Assembly: GCA_017403185.1 (NCBI GenBank)
Contig: JAFQON010000006.1
Coordinates: 1 to 64,000, forward strand
Direction: 5' to 3'
Length of the DNA stretch: 64,000 nt
From: Clostridia bacterium
Lineage (GTDB): Bacteria > Bacillota > Clostridia > Oscillospirales > Acutalibacteraceae
Shown here piece by piece: positions 9,654 through 17,564 of this stretch. The position numbers and the translations under genes were made by a program. Position 1 is the first letter of the stretch; each line of letters starts with the position of its first letter. The notes below the pieces were generated by a model. That model searched no databases and was not told the DNA's origin. It worked only from the letters and a program-made list of their open reading frames with translations.

Positions 9654-9700
9654 AAACTCACAGAACAAATGTTTAAGCGTTCTCAAAAGGAGGATTTAAC

Positions 9701-9979
9701 ATGACATTTTTAGAGATAATAAAAACTTTTTTTGAATTTGCAGCAGTAGTGCTTCTTATAGTCGGCTTCATAAACGAAAAGAAGATCGTTGCCTTTGAGG
9801 TTAAGCTTGCAAGAGCAATCCGCATTCACCTTCGCAACCACCGCCTTCGCAAGCAGAGAGAGGCTCAGAGAGCATATGCCGCAAGTGTGCAGTCAAGAGC
9901 ACCCGAGGACACCGAGGTTTACGAAGAGAAGCCCGTGCTTACGGTTATAAGCAAAAACAGCTCGCACAGAGTTGCCTGA
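9701..9979 (+). CDS. small single-pass membrane protein, probably SOS-regulated
   Basis: A 92-aa protein with AAAGGAGG at ideal spacing before the ATG. Residues about 8-24 (KTFFEFAAVVLLIVGFI) form one membrane segment. It is followed by a basic, alpha-helical stretch (residues 26-60, many Arg and Lys) that should lie in the cytoplasm, and a polar tail. I recognise no domain. Its regulation is the most informative feature: two consensus promoters and four LexA-like boxes. SOS-induced small membrane proteins in other bacteria (YneA, SidA) block cell division, and that is a possible role here. It lacks YneA's LysM domain. Function is inferred from context only. Confidence 0.75.
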   Translation: MTFLEIIKTFFEFAAVVLLIVGFINEKKIVAFEVKLARAIRIHLRNHRLRKQREAQRAYAASVQSRAPEDTEVYEEKPVLTVISKNSSHRVA

Positions 9980-10013
9980 TTTCCGCCTTTCTTTTTTAAT
10001 TTTATTGCATAAA

Positions 10014-10050
10014 TCAAAGAACCGCCGATTTCCGACGGTTCTTTGATTTT
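10014..10050. terminator. intrinsic terminator between convergent genes
   Basis: Perfect arms TCAAAGAACCG (10014-10024) and CGGTTCTTTGA (10036-10046), then TTTTTCTTTT on the plus strand. It stops the small membrane gene, and probably also pncB on the other strand, where the T-run is shorter. Confidence 0.85.
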
Positions 10051-10061
10051 TCTTTTACACA

Positions 10062-11510
10062 TTATTTTCCGTTTTTGCGAAGCAAATCGTGCTTCAAATC
10101 CCAAAGCGGCTGAGAGAGGTCAACATAATAATTATGAGGATTTTCAAATCTTGTTACCTCGTCCCAGAGAGTTGCAACCTGAGCCTTGCAGTAATCACGG
10201 ATTTCGCTTACGCTCTTTTTCTCAAAAACGCACTTGCCTTTGCAGAAGAGCGGCTCAAGAAGCTCCCTGACGGTGAAGTTTGTTACCGTTTTGCGCTTCC
10301 ATGTGAAATCGGGGTCAAAAAGCTCATAGGGCTGTGACTCATCAATTTTTTCTCTTGCAAGAGTGATGAGGTCTGCAATAGCCTTGCCTGTTTCATTGTC
10401 ATAGAGCCTGTAGGTTCTTTTGTTGCCGGGAGTGGTGATTTTGGCAACATTTTCGCTGAGCTTGATTTTTGGGATGATTTCATCGCCCTTTTCAACCGCA
10501 ACCAGCTTGTAAACACCGCCGAGCATAGGGCTCGACGAAGATGTGATGAGCCTTTCGCCAACTCCGAAGGAGTCTATCTTTGCGCCCTGCAGAAGCATAT
10601 CCCTGATGATATATTCATCCAGAGAATTCGAAGCGACAACCGCACAGTCGGGGTAACCAGCATCATCAAGCATCTGCCTCGCCTTGCGTGAAAGGTATGC
10701 GATATCACCGCTGTCAATGCGTATTCCCTTGGGGCGTTTGCCCAGAGGCTTAAGCACCTCATCAAAAGTTCTGATTGCATTGGGAATACCCGATTTGAGT
10801 GTGTTGTAGGTGTCAACAAGCAGCGTGCAGGAGTCGGGATATTCCCTTGCATAAGCCATAAAGGCATCAAGCTCACTGTCAAAAAGCTGAATCCAGCTGT
10901 GAGCCATTGTGCCCAGAGCGGGAACCCCGAACATCTCATCGCTGATTGTGCAGGCAGTGCCCGTGCAGCCGCCTATATAGGCAGCCCTTGCGCCGTAAAT
11001 TGCACCGTCGGCACCCTGAGCACGCCTTGAACCGAATTCCATAACCGCTTTACCCTGTGCAGCGCGGGAAATTCGGTTTGCTTTTGTTGCGATAAGACTC
11101 TGATGATTGATGCACAGCAGAAGCATGGTTTCAATAAACTGAGCCTGAATAACGGGGCCCTTGACCTTGACGATAGGCTCACCGGGGAATACGGGGGTGC
11201 CTTCGGGTATCGCCCACACATCACAGGCAAACTCAAAATTTGCAAGGTAGTCAAGAAAATCCTCACCGAAGCCCCTTCCTCTGAGATATTCTATATCCTC
11301 ATCGGTGAATTTCAGGTTTGCCAGATAATCAACAAGCTGCTCAACGCCCGCCATAACAACAAATCCGCCGCCGTCGGGAACCTTTCTGAAAAACATATCA
11401 AAATATGCAATCGTATCCTTAAAGTTATTTTTGAAATAACCGTTCGCCATTGTGATTTCATAAAAATCGGTGAGCATGGTGAGATTACGCTGAGGTTTTG
11501 CAAATTTCAT
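10062..11510 (-). CDS. pncB: nicotinate phosphoribosyltransferase
   Basis: Condenses nicotinate with PRPP (ATP-coupled) to nicotinate mononucleotide in NAD salvage. The 482-aa sequence has the family's N-terminal LTDFYEITMANGYF, then FGSRRAQGADGAIYGARAAYIGGCTGTA, GTMAHSWIQLF, LLVDTYNT..GI, and the phosphate-binding end of the barrel (RIDSGDIAYLSRKAR, VVASNSLDEY, FGVGERLITS). The start at 11510 has GAAGG eight bases upstream. It stands alone between terminators. The length and motif set match the Firmicutes PncB group. Confidence 0.95.
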   Translation of the reverse strand: MKFAKPQRNLTMLTDFYEITMANGYFKNNFKDTIAYFDMFFRKVPDGGGFVVMAGVEQLVDYLANLKFTDEDIEYLRGRGFGEDFLDYLANFEFACDVWAIPEGTPVFPGEPIVKVKGPVIQAQFIETMLLLCINHQSLIATKANRISRAAQGKAVMEFGSRRAQGADGAIYGARAAYIGGCTGTACTISDEMFGVPALGTMAHSWIQLFDSELDAFMAYAREYPDSCTLLVDTYNTLKSGIPNAIRTFDEVLKPLGKRPKGIRIDSGDIAYLSRKARQMLDDAGYPDCAVVASNSLDEYIIRDMLLQGAKIDSFGVGERLITSSSSPMLGGVYKLVAVEKGDEIIPKIKLSENVAKITTPGNKRTYRLYDNETGKAIADLITLAREKIDESQPYELFDPDFTWKRKTVTNFTVRELLEPLFCKGKCVFEKKSVSEIRDYCKAQVATLWDEVTRFENPHNYYVDLSQPLWDLKHDLLRKNGK

Positions 11511-11560
11511 GATTTTTACCTTCTTTTTTCACAAATTTCTGCCCTGAAGCACTGATATAA

Positions 11561-11588
11561 GAAAAAACAGGCCTGCGGGGCAGACCTG
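11561..11588 (-). terminator. intrinsic terminator of the 60-aa gene
   Basis: On the minus strand CAGGTCTGC-CCC-GCAGGCCTG (one G-U pair) runs into TTTTTTC. It lies 16 bases after the stop of the small gene. Confidence 0.8.
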
Positions 11589-11603
11589 CGAAAAACAATT
11601 TTA

Positions 11604-11786
11604 TCAGAAACCGAAGTTGATGTAAAGCCACTCGTTAACTGCTTCCCAGATGGGATTCCAAACGGGAGCAAAGAAGGTGAGAAGAGTAGCAATCCAGTCG
11701 AAATCAAGAGTTTTGATATCAAACTCTGCAAGCATTTTCATGAATGCGTAGATGAGATTTTCAAGACCTGTGGTATCGATGTTCAT
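11604..11786 (-). CDS. small hypothetical protein (60 aa)
   Basis: A 60-aa protein with AAAAGGGGG ahead of the ATG at 11786, a consensus promoter and its own terminator, so it is very probably expressed. The sequence is acidic and rich in aromatic and hydrophobic residues (FMKMLAEFDI, LDFDWIATLLTFFAPVWNPIWEAVNEWLYINFGF). The C-terminal 30 residues could form an amphipathic or membrane-inserting helix broken by prolines. I recognise no family. The strong individual regulation argues for a peptide with a role of its own. Confidence 0.7.
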   Translation of the reverse strand: MNIDTTGLENLIYAFMKMLAEFDIKTLDFDWIATLLTFFAPVWNPIWEAVNEWLYINFGF

Positions 11787-11833
11787 TGTTTTGTCCCCCT
11801 TTTTTATTATGTATACAGTTTTTCTGCACATCT

Positions 11834-11862
11834 ATTATAAACGAATATGCACAAGTTGTCAA
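11834..11862 (-). promoter_or_regulatory. sigma-A promoter of the 60-aa gene
   Basis: Minus-strand TTGACA (11862-11857), 17-nt spacer, TATAAT (11839-11834). A perfect consensus, about 48 bases ahead of the start. Confidence 0.88.
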
Positions 11863-11884
11863 CCGTCAATAAATTAACAATTTG

Positions 11885-13072
11885 TTAAGCATAATAGCTC
11901 TGACCCGCATATAAATTGTAGCTTTCATTGCCCGAAACCACGCACACGCCGAGATAACGGTAGCCGCTGTCAAGCAGATTTTTTCTGTGACCCGAGGAAT
12001 TATACCAGCCGTCAACAAAACCGAAGGCATCAAGGTAGCCTGCCGCAAGATTTTCTCCGCAGGAGGTGTATTCTATGCCGCTGTTTCGCATACGCTGAGA
12101 GCTTGTAACCCCCTCGGGAGTGTCGTGGCTGAAGTAATTCCTTTGTGACATATCCTCGCAGTGCGCCCTCACGCAGTCAGAGGCTTTGCCGCTGTATTCA
12201 AGAGCATAAAGCCCGTTGACGGCACGCAAGGCATTCGTGGTGTGAAAAATCAGCCTCTCCTGCCCTGCAAGCGAGGTGAGCTCGTGCGGATAATAATTGA
12301 AGCCGCCGAAGCTTGCTTTGAGCGCATACTCCCTGCCGCCCCGCTTTGAATCTTTGTAAACTGAAATTCTAACCTCCGAAAACTCGGTTTCGCCGCCTGC
12401 CTGCAAAGAGTAAGAGCTCTCGCCGTCGGTTATGATTGTATTTTTATCAACGGTATAAAAAGCAAACAGCCTGCCGTTAAGAAACTGAAACACCGCAAGC
12501 TCCCCGTAATTTTCGGCATAAACAAGACTTGTCACCGTGCCGCCCGTTTCAAGGGTTTCCGTCACCGTTTCGCTCGGGCTTCCGAAAGCCCCTGTGACAC
12601 TTTGCATATCGCAGCCGAAGCGGATACTCTTAAGCCCGATTATTATGCCCTCTTTGTTTTGATTGTTTGCTGTTGAAGAGGGTGCTTTGGTCGTAGGCTG
12701 AGCTGTAACGGCGGTTGTGTCAGTCACTTTAACAGTTGTATTCTTTTTTGTTGTCACAGCCTTCTGTGTTGTAGGCTCGGTCTTTGCCGTTGTTTTTGTT
12801 GAAGGCACTGCTGTTGTGCTTGCTTTGGTTTCAGTCACTCCCGTTGAAGCAACGGTTTTGTGAGTTGCCGTCACATTTCCTGTTGTTTCTTCACTTTGTA
12901 AAGCGGTTGTTTCTTCATCAATCAATTCCGTCATAACGGCTTTTTCACTCACCGCTGTTGATGAAACGGTTGACTGCGGCTCGAAGCCGATATTCTTTTC
13001 AGCCCCTGCACAGCCGCCCGACAACAGAAAAACCAGCGCAATCGCAGCTGCCTGTTTTATCTTATCTTTCAT
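11885..13072 (-). CDS. secreted CAP-domain (SCP/PR1-like) protein with Thr-rich linker
   Basis: An exported protein of about 395 aa. The N-terminus is a lipoprotein-type signal (ALVFLLSGGCAGAEK). Residues about 30-130 are a low-complexity Thr/Ser/Val linker (repeated TTAV, TTK, TTQ). Residues about 140-260 form a globular region without a recognised fold, and residues about 275-395 are a CAP domain, with NALRAVNGLYALEYS, HCEDMSQRNYFSHDTPEG, SCGENLAAGY and GWYNSSGHRKNLLD. Secreted bacterial CAP proteins are often tied to spores or the cell surface, but their activity is poorly known. The ATG at 13072 overlaps the hflX stop (ATGA), so the two are probably translationally coupled. Confidence 0.88.
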   Translation of the reverse strand: MKDKIKQAAAIALVFLLSGGCAGAEKNIGFEPQSTVSSTAVSEKAVMTELIDEETTALQSEETTGNVTATHKTVASTGVTETKASTTAVPSTKTTAKTEPTTQKAVTTKKNTTVKVTDTTAVTAQPTTKAPSSTANNQNKEGIIIGLKSIRFGCDMQSVTGAFGSPSETVTETLETGGTVTSLVYAENYGELAVFQFLNGRLFAFYTVDKNTIITDGESSYSLQAGGETEFSEVRISVYKDSKRGGREYALKASFGGFNYYPHELTSLAGQERLIFHTTNALRAVNGLYALEYSGKASDCVRAHCEDMSQRNYFSHDTPEGVTSSQRMRNSGIEYTSCGENLAAGYLDAFGFVDGWYNSSGHRKNLLDSGYRYLGVCVVSGNESYNLYAGQSYYA

Positions 13073-14319
13073 TCCACGCAATAATCCTGATACCTGTCTA
13101 TCATCGCAACATCGGCAACAAGCTCAAAATAAAGCCCGTCTGCCCTGTACTCTTCAAAATTTATAACGCTGTCCTTGCGGAGAATTGCCGCCGCACCGCC
13201 GTCGGAATAGGGTATGAGCATTTTTGCCCTTGCCCTTGTGGGCGGAAGTGCCTTTGAAACAGCATCGAGCAATTCATCAAAGCCCTTCTCTTCAAGAGCG
13301 GAAATCATAACGGAATTCGGCTCAAAAAGGATGTTTTCCTTTGCCTCGGGCTTATCGCATTTGTTGAAAACAGGAATTATCGGCTTGCCCGAGCAGCCCA
13401 GCTCCTCAAGCAGTTCATTGGTGACAGCTATATGCTCTGCGCACTCGGGGTCGGATGCGTCACACACATTGAGAATAACCTTTGCACACGCTGCCTCTTC
13501 AAGCGTTGATTTGAAGGCTTCAACAAGGTGGTGGGGCAGCCTGCGGATAAAACCTACCGTGTCGATAAGCATAACCTTTCTGCCGTCGGGCAGAGTGAGC
13601 GCCCTTGATGTGGGGTCAAGCGTTGCAAAAAGCTTATCCTGAGCAAGCACTCCCGCCTGGGTGAGGGCATTCATAAGCGTTGATTTGCCGGCATTGGTGT
13701 AGCCGACGATTACAACGGTTTCAACGCCGTCTTTTTCACGCCTTGCCCTCGCAAGCCCACGCCTCTTTTCGAGCGCATCAAATTCTTCTTCAAGCGATTT
13801 TATTCTGCGCCTGATATGACGCTTGTCCGATTCAAGCTTTGTTTCGCCGGGGCCTCTTGTGCCGATGCCGCCGCCGAGCCTTGAAAGCTTTGTGCCCTGA
13901 CCCGTAAGCCTCGGCAGGGTATAGCGAAGCTGTGCAAGCTCAACCTGAAGCTTGCCCTCGTTGCTCCTTGCCCTTTCGGCAAAAATATCGAGAATAAGAG
14001 TGGTTCTGTCAATAACCCTTATCTTTGTTGCTTTTTCAACATTACGAAGCTGCGCAGGCGAAAGCTCACTGTCCGCAATAACAAGGTCGACCTCATTGTT
14101 CTCGCAGAATTCCGCAAGCTCCTCAAGCCTGCCCGAGCCGAGAAACAGCGCATTATCAGGCTTGTCCCTCTTCTGCCACAGCCTGCCGACTACCTCTGCA
14201 CCTGCAGTTTTCGCCAACTCTTCAAGCTCGTCAAGCGACACTTCGCAATCATATTCACCCGTATCAACGGCAATAAGCACCGCCTTTTCGGGCTCCTGTT
14301 TGTTCTCGTAAAACTCCAT
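13069..14319 (-). CDS. hflX: ribosome-associated GTPase HflX
   Basis: A GTPase that binds the 50S subunit and can split stalled ribosomes, in the cytoplasm. About 416 aa with the N-terminal HflX domain (LFLGSGRLEELAEFC, VIADSELSPAQLRNVEKATKIRVIDRTTLILDIFAERA) and a glycine-rich linker (LTGQGTKLSRLGGGIGTRGPGETKLE). The G domain has G1 GYTNAGKST, G3 DTVGFIRRLPHHLVEAFKSTLEE and G4 NKCD. The start at 14319 has AGGAGAA upstream. The downstream CAP gene overlaps its stop by 4 bases, an unusual pairing for which I know no functional reason. Confidence 0.94.
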   Translation of the reverse strand: MEFYENKQEPEKAVLIAVDTGEYDCEVSLDELEELAKTAGAEVVGRLWQKRDKPDNALFLGSGRLEELAEFCENNEVDLVIADSELSPAQLRNVEKATKIRVIDRTTLILDIFAERARSNEGKLQVELAQLRYTLPRLTGQGTKLSRLGGGIGTRGPGETKLESDKRHIRRRIKSLEEEFDALEKRRGLARARREKDGVETVVIVGYTNAGKSTLMNALTQAGVLAQDKLFATLDPTSRALTLPDGRKVMLIDTVGFIRRLPHHLVEAFKSTLEEAACAKVILNVCDASDPECAEHIAVTNELLEELGCSGKPIIPVFNKCDKPEAKENILFEPNSVMISALEEKGFDELLDAVSKALPPTRARAKMLIPYSDGGAAAILRKDSVINFEEYRADGLYFELVADVAMIDRYQDYCVE

Positions 14320-14341
14320 AAATTCTCCTGAAATCAAATAC

Positions 14342-14366
14342 GGCGGGAGCAAGCCCCCGCCCTACT
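14342..14366. repeat. GTAGGGCGGGGGC-type intergenic hairpin
   Basis: GGCGGG-agcaagcc-CCCGCC followed by CTAC. Read on the minus strand it is GTAGGGCGGGGGCTTGCTCC. It resembles the GTAGGGGC hairpins at 22821-22842 and 31272-31344: same GTAGGG edge and GC-rich stem with a short loop. No adjacent T-run, so it is a repeat rather than a terminator. Confidence 0.5.
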
Positions 14367-14367
14367 T

Positions 14368-16110
14368 TTAGTTTATTTTAATGGACTCTGCTGCAATAAT
14401 TGCACCCTCACCCGAATAGGTGACTGTTACATTATCGCCCTTGTTGAGGATAACAACGGTTTCATCCTTTGATGCGGCAATCGAGAAATAAGCGGCATTG
14501 CTGTCAAGCTTGATATAGTAATAGCTGTCACCGCCCTTAACCGCCGTTCTGATTTCGCTGATTGTGCCCGTTGCAAGCTTTGCTTCAACTGCAGGCACAT
14601 CGGGAGTATCCGCAACGGGAGGCTTCTCTTCCACAACGCCCTCAATTCCGTTTGATTTGAGGGATTTTCTGTAATTTTCAAGGCAGGCGCTCAGATCACT
14701 GCTTGTTGCGCCGATTTTGTTAAACTGGTTAACATTGATAAGAGCATACTGCTGAACGATTTTGTTCTTATCCTTAAGTGACATGAAATAGGTGGGGTTG
14801 CCGTCGATATTAACGATGAGGGGGAAGGTTGCCGTGTAGCCAAGGTCTTCAACCCTACCCTGAGCTGCGCCCTGTGCCGCAGCCTCAGTACCGCCTGTTA
14901 CGGGGTAATACTGTGCTTCCTTGGTTCTCTGATTAACAAGAACAAAGCCTGTGATTGAGTTATCAGAGGTTACTGATGTAACACCGGTATACATCCATAC
15001 ATCGTTATCTTTTGCAATGTAGTTGTAGCCCTGAGTTGTGGTAACAACACCCTCCTGATTGAGGATTGAGTTCCAGAAGCCGTCAACATACTTGCCGTAG
15101 TAGTTATACTGCTCAACGATGAGATCCGAATCGTAAACTCTGTCAATCCATTCAAGGGATTTATCGGTTCTGTAGGTTTCGATATCGTGGTATACGCACT
15201 CGCCCGTTGCGGCATCAACCATAACTGCGCCGATTACATCCGTACCGCCGAAAAGACCGATTGTCTTGTCAAGCACGGGGCAAAGCCAATAGGGCTTGCC
15301 TTCATCGTTTATCTCGAAATTAGCATCGCCAAACATATATGTGGGATAGTTGAAACGAAGATGACGGCTGAGCTTTTCGTTGAAATATTCGGCTGTTGAA
15401 TATTTTACGGTAGCCTCTTTGAACTCGGTCTTTTCATCAGCCATATCGATTATAACATAACCGGGCAAGCCGTTTTTGGTGTTATAAAGCCACTTGATAA
15501 TGCTTGCATACTGAAGCGGAGCAACCTTGACGGGTGTGCCGTTGTAATTAATCTGTGTGCTTTCGGGTGAAGCGGTGAACTGTGAAACATAGCCCTTTTC
15601 GGCAAGGTCGCCGAGAGCCTTGTTTGCAAGCTCTGTTGCGGATTCATCGTCAAGCTTGGGAATATCCTTGAACGAGCCGATATCCTGAGCTTCGATTTCT
15701 TCCGTAAAGCTGCTGGTGTTAACTTCAATGATTTCATGGTATGACCTTGCTCTGAAAAATTCGCTTGACACAAGGTAGCCTATGCCGACCGTAACAACAA
15801 GCACGCCGATAATAATTCCGGGCACTATTGCTCTCTTTTTAACATAGGGAATATACTCGGGCTTTGCCATAACGCTTGAAAAAAGACCGTTGAAAACAAC
15901 ATAAGAAGCGGCAACCATACCGAGATACAGATAGAATTCATATGCTTTGAGATTGATTGCGGGCAGCATGACATAAAATGCCACAACCGCAAAAACAAGC
16001 ATACCGACAATGCTGAGCACTATCTTGAGCCCTGCCTTTTCGGGCGGAATAACAATTTCTTTTTTGCCGGAGCCTTTTTTCTTTGAAAAATCTACTTTAA
16101 TGGGATCCAT
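14368..16110 (-). CDS. large membrane-anchored protein of unknown function
   Basis: A 580-aa protein. A basic N-terminal tail (DFSKKKGSGKKE) is followed by three membrane segments at about residues 28-50, 58-78 and 95-115. A large extracytoplasmic part then runs from about 120 to 500, and a Pro/Val-rich linker near 505-520 leads to a small C-terminal beta domain of about 55 residues. The central part mentions repeated PepSY-like features (VMVDAATGECVYHDIETYR, VLVNQRTKEAQYYPVTGGTEAAAQGAA), suggesting tandem sensor-type beta domains. I do not recognise a named family. It diverges from glyA. The start at 16110 has AAGGAGATG upstream. Confidence 0.8.
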   Translation of the reverse strand: MDPIKVDFSKKKGSGKKEIVIPPEKAGLKIVLSIVGMLVFAVVAFYVMLPAINLKAYEFYLYLGMVAASYVVFNGLFSSVMAKPEYIPYVKKRAIVPGIIIGVLVVTVGIGYLVSSEFFRARSYHEIIEVNTSSFTEEIEAQDIGSFKDIPKLDDESATELANKALGDLAEKGYVSQFTASPESTQINYNGTPVKVAPLQYASIIKWLYNTKNGLPGYVIIDMADEKTEFKEATVKYSTAEYFNEKLSRHLRFNYPTYMFGDANFEINDEGKPYWLCPVLDKTIGLFGGTDVIGAVMVDAATGECVYHDIETYRTDKSLEWIDRVYDSDLIVEQYNYYGKYVDGFWNSILNQEGVVTTTQGYNYIAKDNDVWMYTGVTSVTSDNSITGFVLVNQRTKEAQYYPVTGGTEAAAQGAAQGRVEDLGYTATFPLIVNIDGNPTYFMSLKDKNKIVQQYALINVNQFNKIGATSSDLSACLENYRKSLKSNGIEGVVEEKPPVADTPDVPAVEAKLATGTISEIRTAVKGGDSYYYIKLDSNAAYFSIAASKDETVVILNKGDNVTVTYSGEGAIIAAESIKIN

Positions 16111-16192
16111 CAGTCCATCTCCTTGTAAGTGATATCATACAGTATAACCTATTTATGAAAATATTACAAGTATTTTTTGTTAACAATGCGGT

Positions 16193-16222
16193 TTGACATA
16201 TATAATAATTTTATGCTATTAT
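16193..16222 (+). promoter_or_regulatory. sigma-A promoter of glyA
   Basis: TTGACA (16193-16198), an 18-nt spacer and TATTAT (16217-16222), about 30 bases ahead of the start. Confidence 0.7.
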
Positions 16223-16252
16223 ATACAAGATATTATAAAAAGGTGTGATTTT

Positions 16253-17503
16253 ATGTTTTCAGACTACATTGATACAATCTCCGCAGTCATCAAAGCCGAC
16301 GAAGAGGTAGGTCTTGCAATGCAGGCAGAGCTCGGCAGACAGAGAAGAAACCTTGAGCTTATCGCTTCGGAAAACATCGTTTCCCCCGCAGTTATGGCTG
16401 CAATGGGCAGCGTTCTCACAAACAAATACGCTGAGGGCTACCCCGGCAAAAGATACTACGGCGGCTGCGAATGCGTTGATGTTGTTGAAAGCATCGCTAT
16501 AGAGAGAGCTAAAAAGCTTTTCGGTGCCGAGGCAGCAAATGTTCAGCCTCACTCGGGTGCACAGGCCAACATGGCAGCTTACGCTGCAATTCTTCAGCCC
16601 GGTGATGTTGTTATGGGCATGAATCTTGCTCACGGCGGCCATCTCACTCACGGCTCACCCGTCAACGCAAGCGGCAAGCTTTATAAATTTGTTCCTTACG
16701 GCGTTAACGATGACGGCTTCATTGATTATGACGAGCTTGAGAAAACAGCAAACGAGGTTAAGCCCAAGCTTATCGTTGCAGGCGCATCGGCTTACCCCAG
16801 AATCATTGACTTTGAGCGCATCGGCAAGATTGCAAAATCAATCGGTGCATACTTTATGGTTGATATGGCACATATCGCAGGCCTTGTTGCGGCAGGTCTT
16901 CACCCCTCACCCGTACCCTATGCCGATATCGTGACCACAACCACCCACAAAACACTCAGAGGTCCCCGTGGCGGTCTTATTCTTTCAACAGAGGAGCTTG
17001 CACCCGCAATCAACAAGGCTATTTTCCCCGGCAATCAGGGCGGTCCTCTTATGCACATAATCGCAGCAAAGGCGGTTTGCTTCGGCGAAGCTCTTAACCC
17101 CTCATTCAAAACCTATCAGGAAAATATTGTCAAAAACGCAGCTGCTCTTGCAAAGGGTCTCACCTCAAGAGGCATCAACCTTGTTTCGGGCGGCACGGAT
17201 AACCACCTTATGCTCGTTGACCTTCGCTCAACAGGCATCACGGGCAAGGAGCTTGAGCACAGACTTGATGAGGTATACATCACCGCAAACAAAAATGCCA
17301 TCCCCAATGACCCCGAGAAGCCCTTCGTAACAAGCGGCATCAGACTCGGCACCGCAGCGGTAACATCAAGAGGTCTTAACGAAGAGGATATGGATAAAAT
17401 TGCGGAATTCATCTATCTTTGTGCAACCGATTTTGAAAACAGTGCAGAAAAAATCAAGCAGGGTGTTAACGAAATCTGCAACCGCTATCCCATATATGAA
17501 TAA
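16253..17503 (+). CDS. glyA: serine hydroxymethyltransferase
   Basis: PLP enzyme interconverting serine plus tetrahydrofolate and glycine plus 5,10-methylene-THF. 416 aa, the normal length. Signatures: [57 protein letters not shown] and the PLP-lysine segment [14 protein letters not shown]. The ATG at 16253 has AAAAGGTG upstream. It is a single gene with its own promoter and terminator; no glycine riboswitch is visible in the short leader. Confidence 0.97.
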   Translation: MFSDYIDTISAVIKADEEVGLAMQAELGRQRRNLELIASENIVSPAVMAAMGSVLTNKYAEGYPGKRYYGGCECVDVVESIAIERAKKLFGAEAANVQPHSGAQANMAAYAAILQPGDVVMGMNLAHGGHLTHGSPVNASGKLYKFVPYGVNDDGFIDYDELEKTANEVKPKLIVAGASAYPRIIDFERIGKIAKSIGAYFMVDMAHIAGLVAAGLHPSPVPYADIVTTTTHKTLRGPRGGLILSTEELAPAINKAIFPGNQGGPLMHIIAAKAVCFGEALNPSFKTYQENIVKNAAALAKGLTSRGINLVSGGTDNHLMLVDLRSTGITGKELEHRLDEVYITANKNAIPNDPEKPFVTSGIRLGTAAVTSRGLNEEDMDKIAEFIYLCATDFENSAEKIKQGVNEICNRYPIYE

Positions 17504-17517
17504 TTGATTGAAACAAA

Positions 17518-17559
17518 AAGTGACTTGCAAAGGAAAATCCGATGCAAGTCACTTGCTTT
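17518..17559. terminator. intrinsic terminator after glyA, shared with the convergent gene
   Basis: Perfect 12-bp arms AAGTGACTTGCA (17518-17529) and TGCAAGTCACTT (17543-17554), then GCTTTTTG. The minus side (CTTTTTGTTTC) could also end the gene at 17565. Confidence 0.85.
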
Positions 17560-17564
17560 TTGTT

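Larger units (their letters stand above)
9510..9674 (+). promoter_or_regulatory. cluster of four LexA-like boxes (GAAC-N4-GTTT type)
   Basis: Four GAAC-N4-GT sites lie ahead of the small membrane gene: GAACATCTGTT (minus, 9520-9510), CGAACATTTGTG (9613-9624), GAACATTCGTTT (minus, 9641-9630) and GAACAAATGTTT (9663-9674). The last agrees with the Gram-positive LexA consensus CGAACRNRYGTTYC at 12 of 14 positions. The third sits inside the spacer of promoter 2, and the fourth lies at its transcription start, where a repressor would block initiation. The 9333-9700 gap holds nothing else that I can identify. Confidence 0.6.

Noticed and set aside
12650-12960. Repeat array or CRISPR-like sequence in the Thr-rich linker of the CAP protein
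   Set aside because: The repetition is codon-level low complexity (GTT/ACA/ACC) without spacer-repeat periodicity.
16111-16252. Glycine riboswitch ahead of glyA
   Set aside because: The leader from the promoter to the start is only about 25 bases, too short for a riboswitch.
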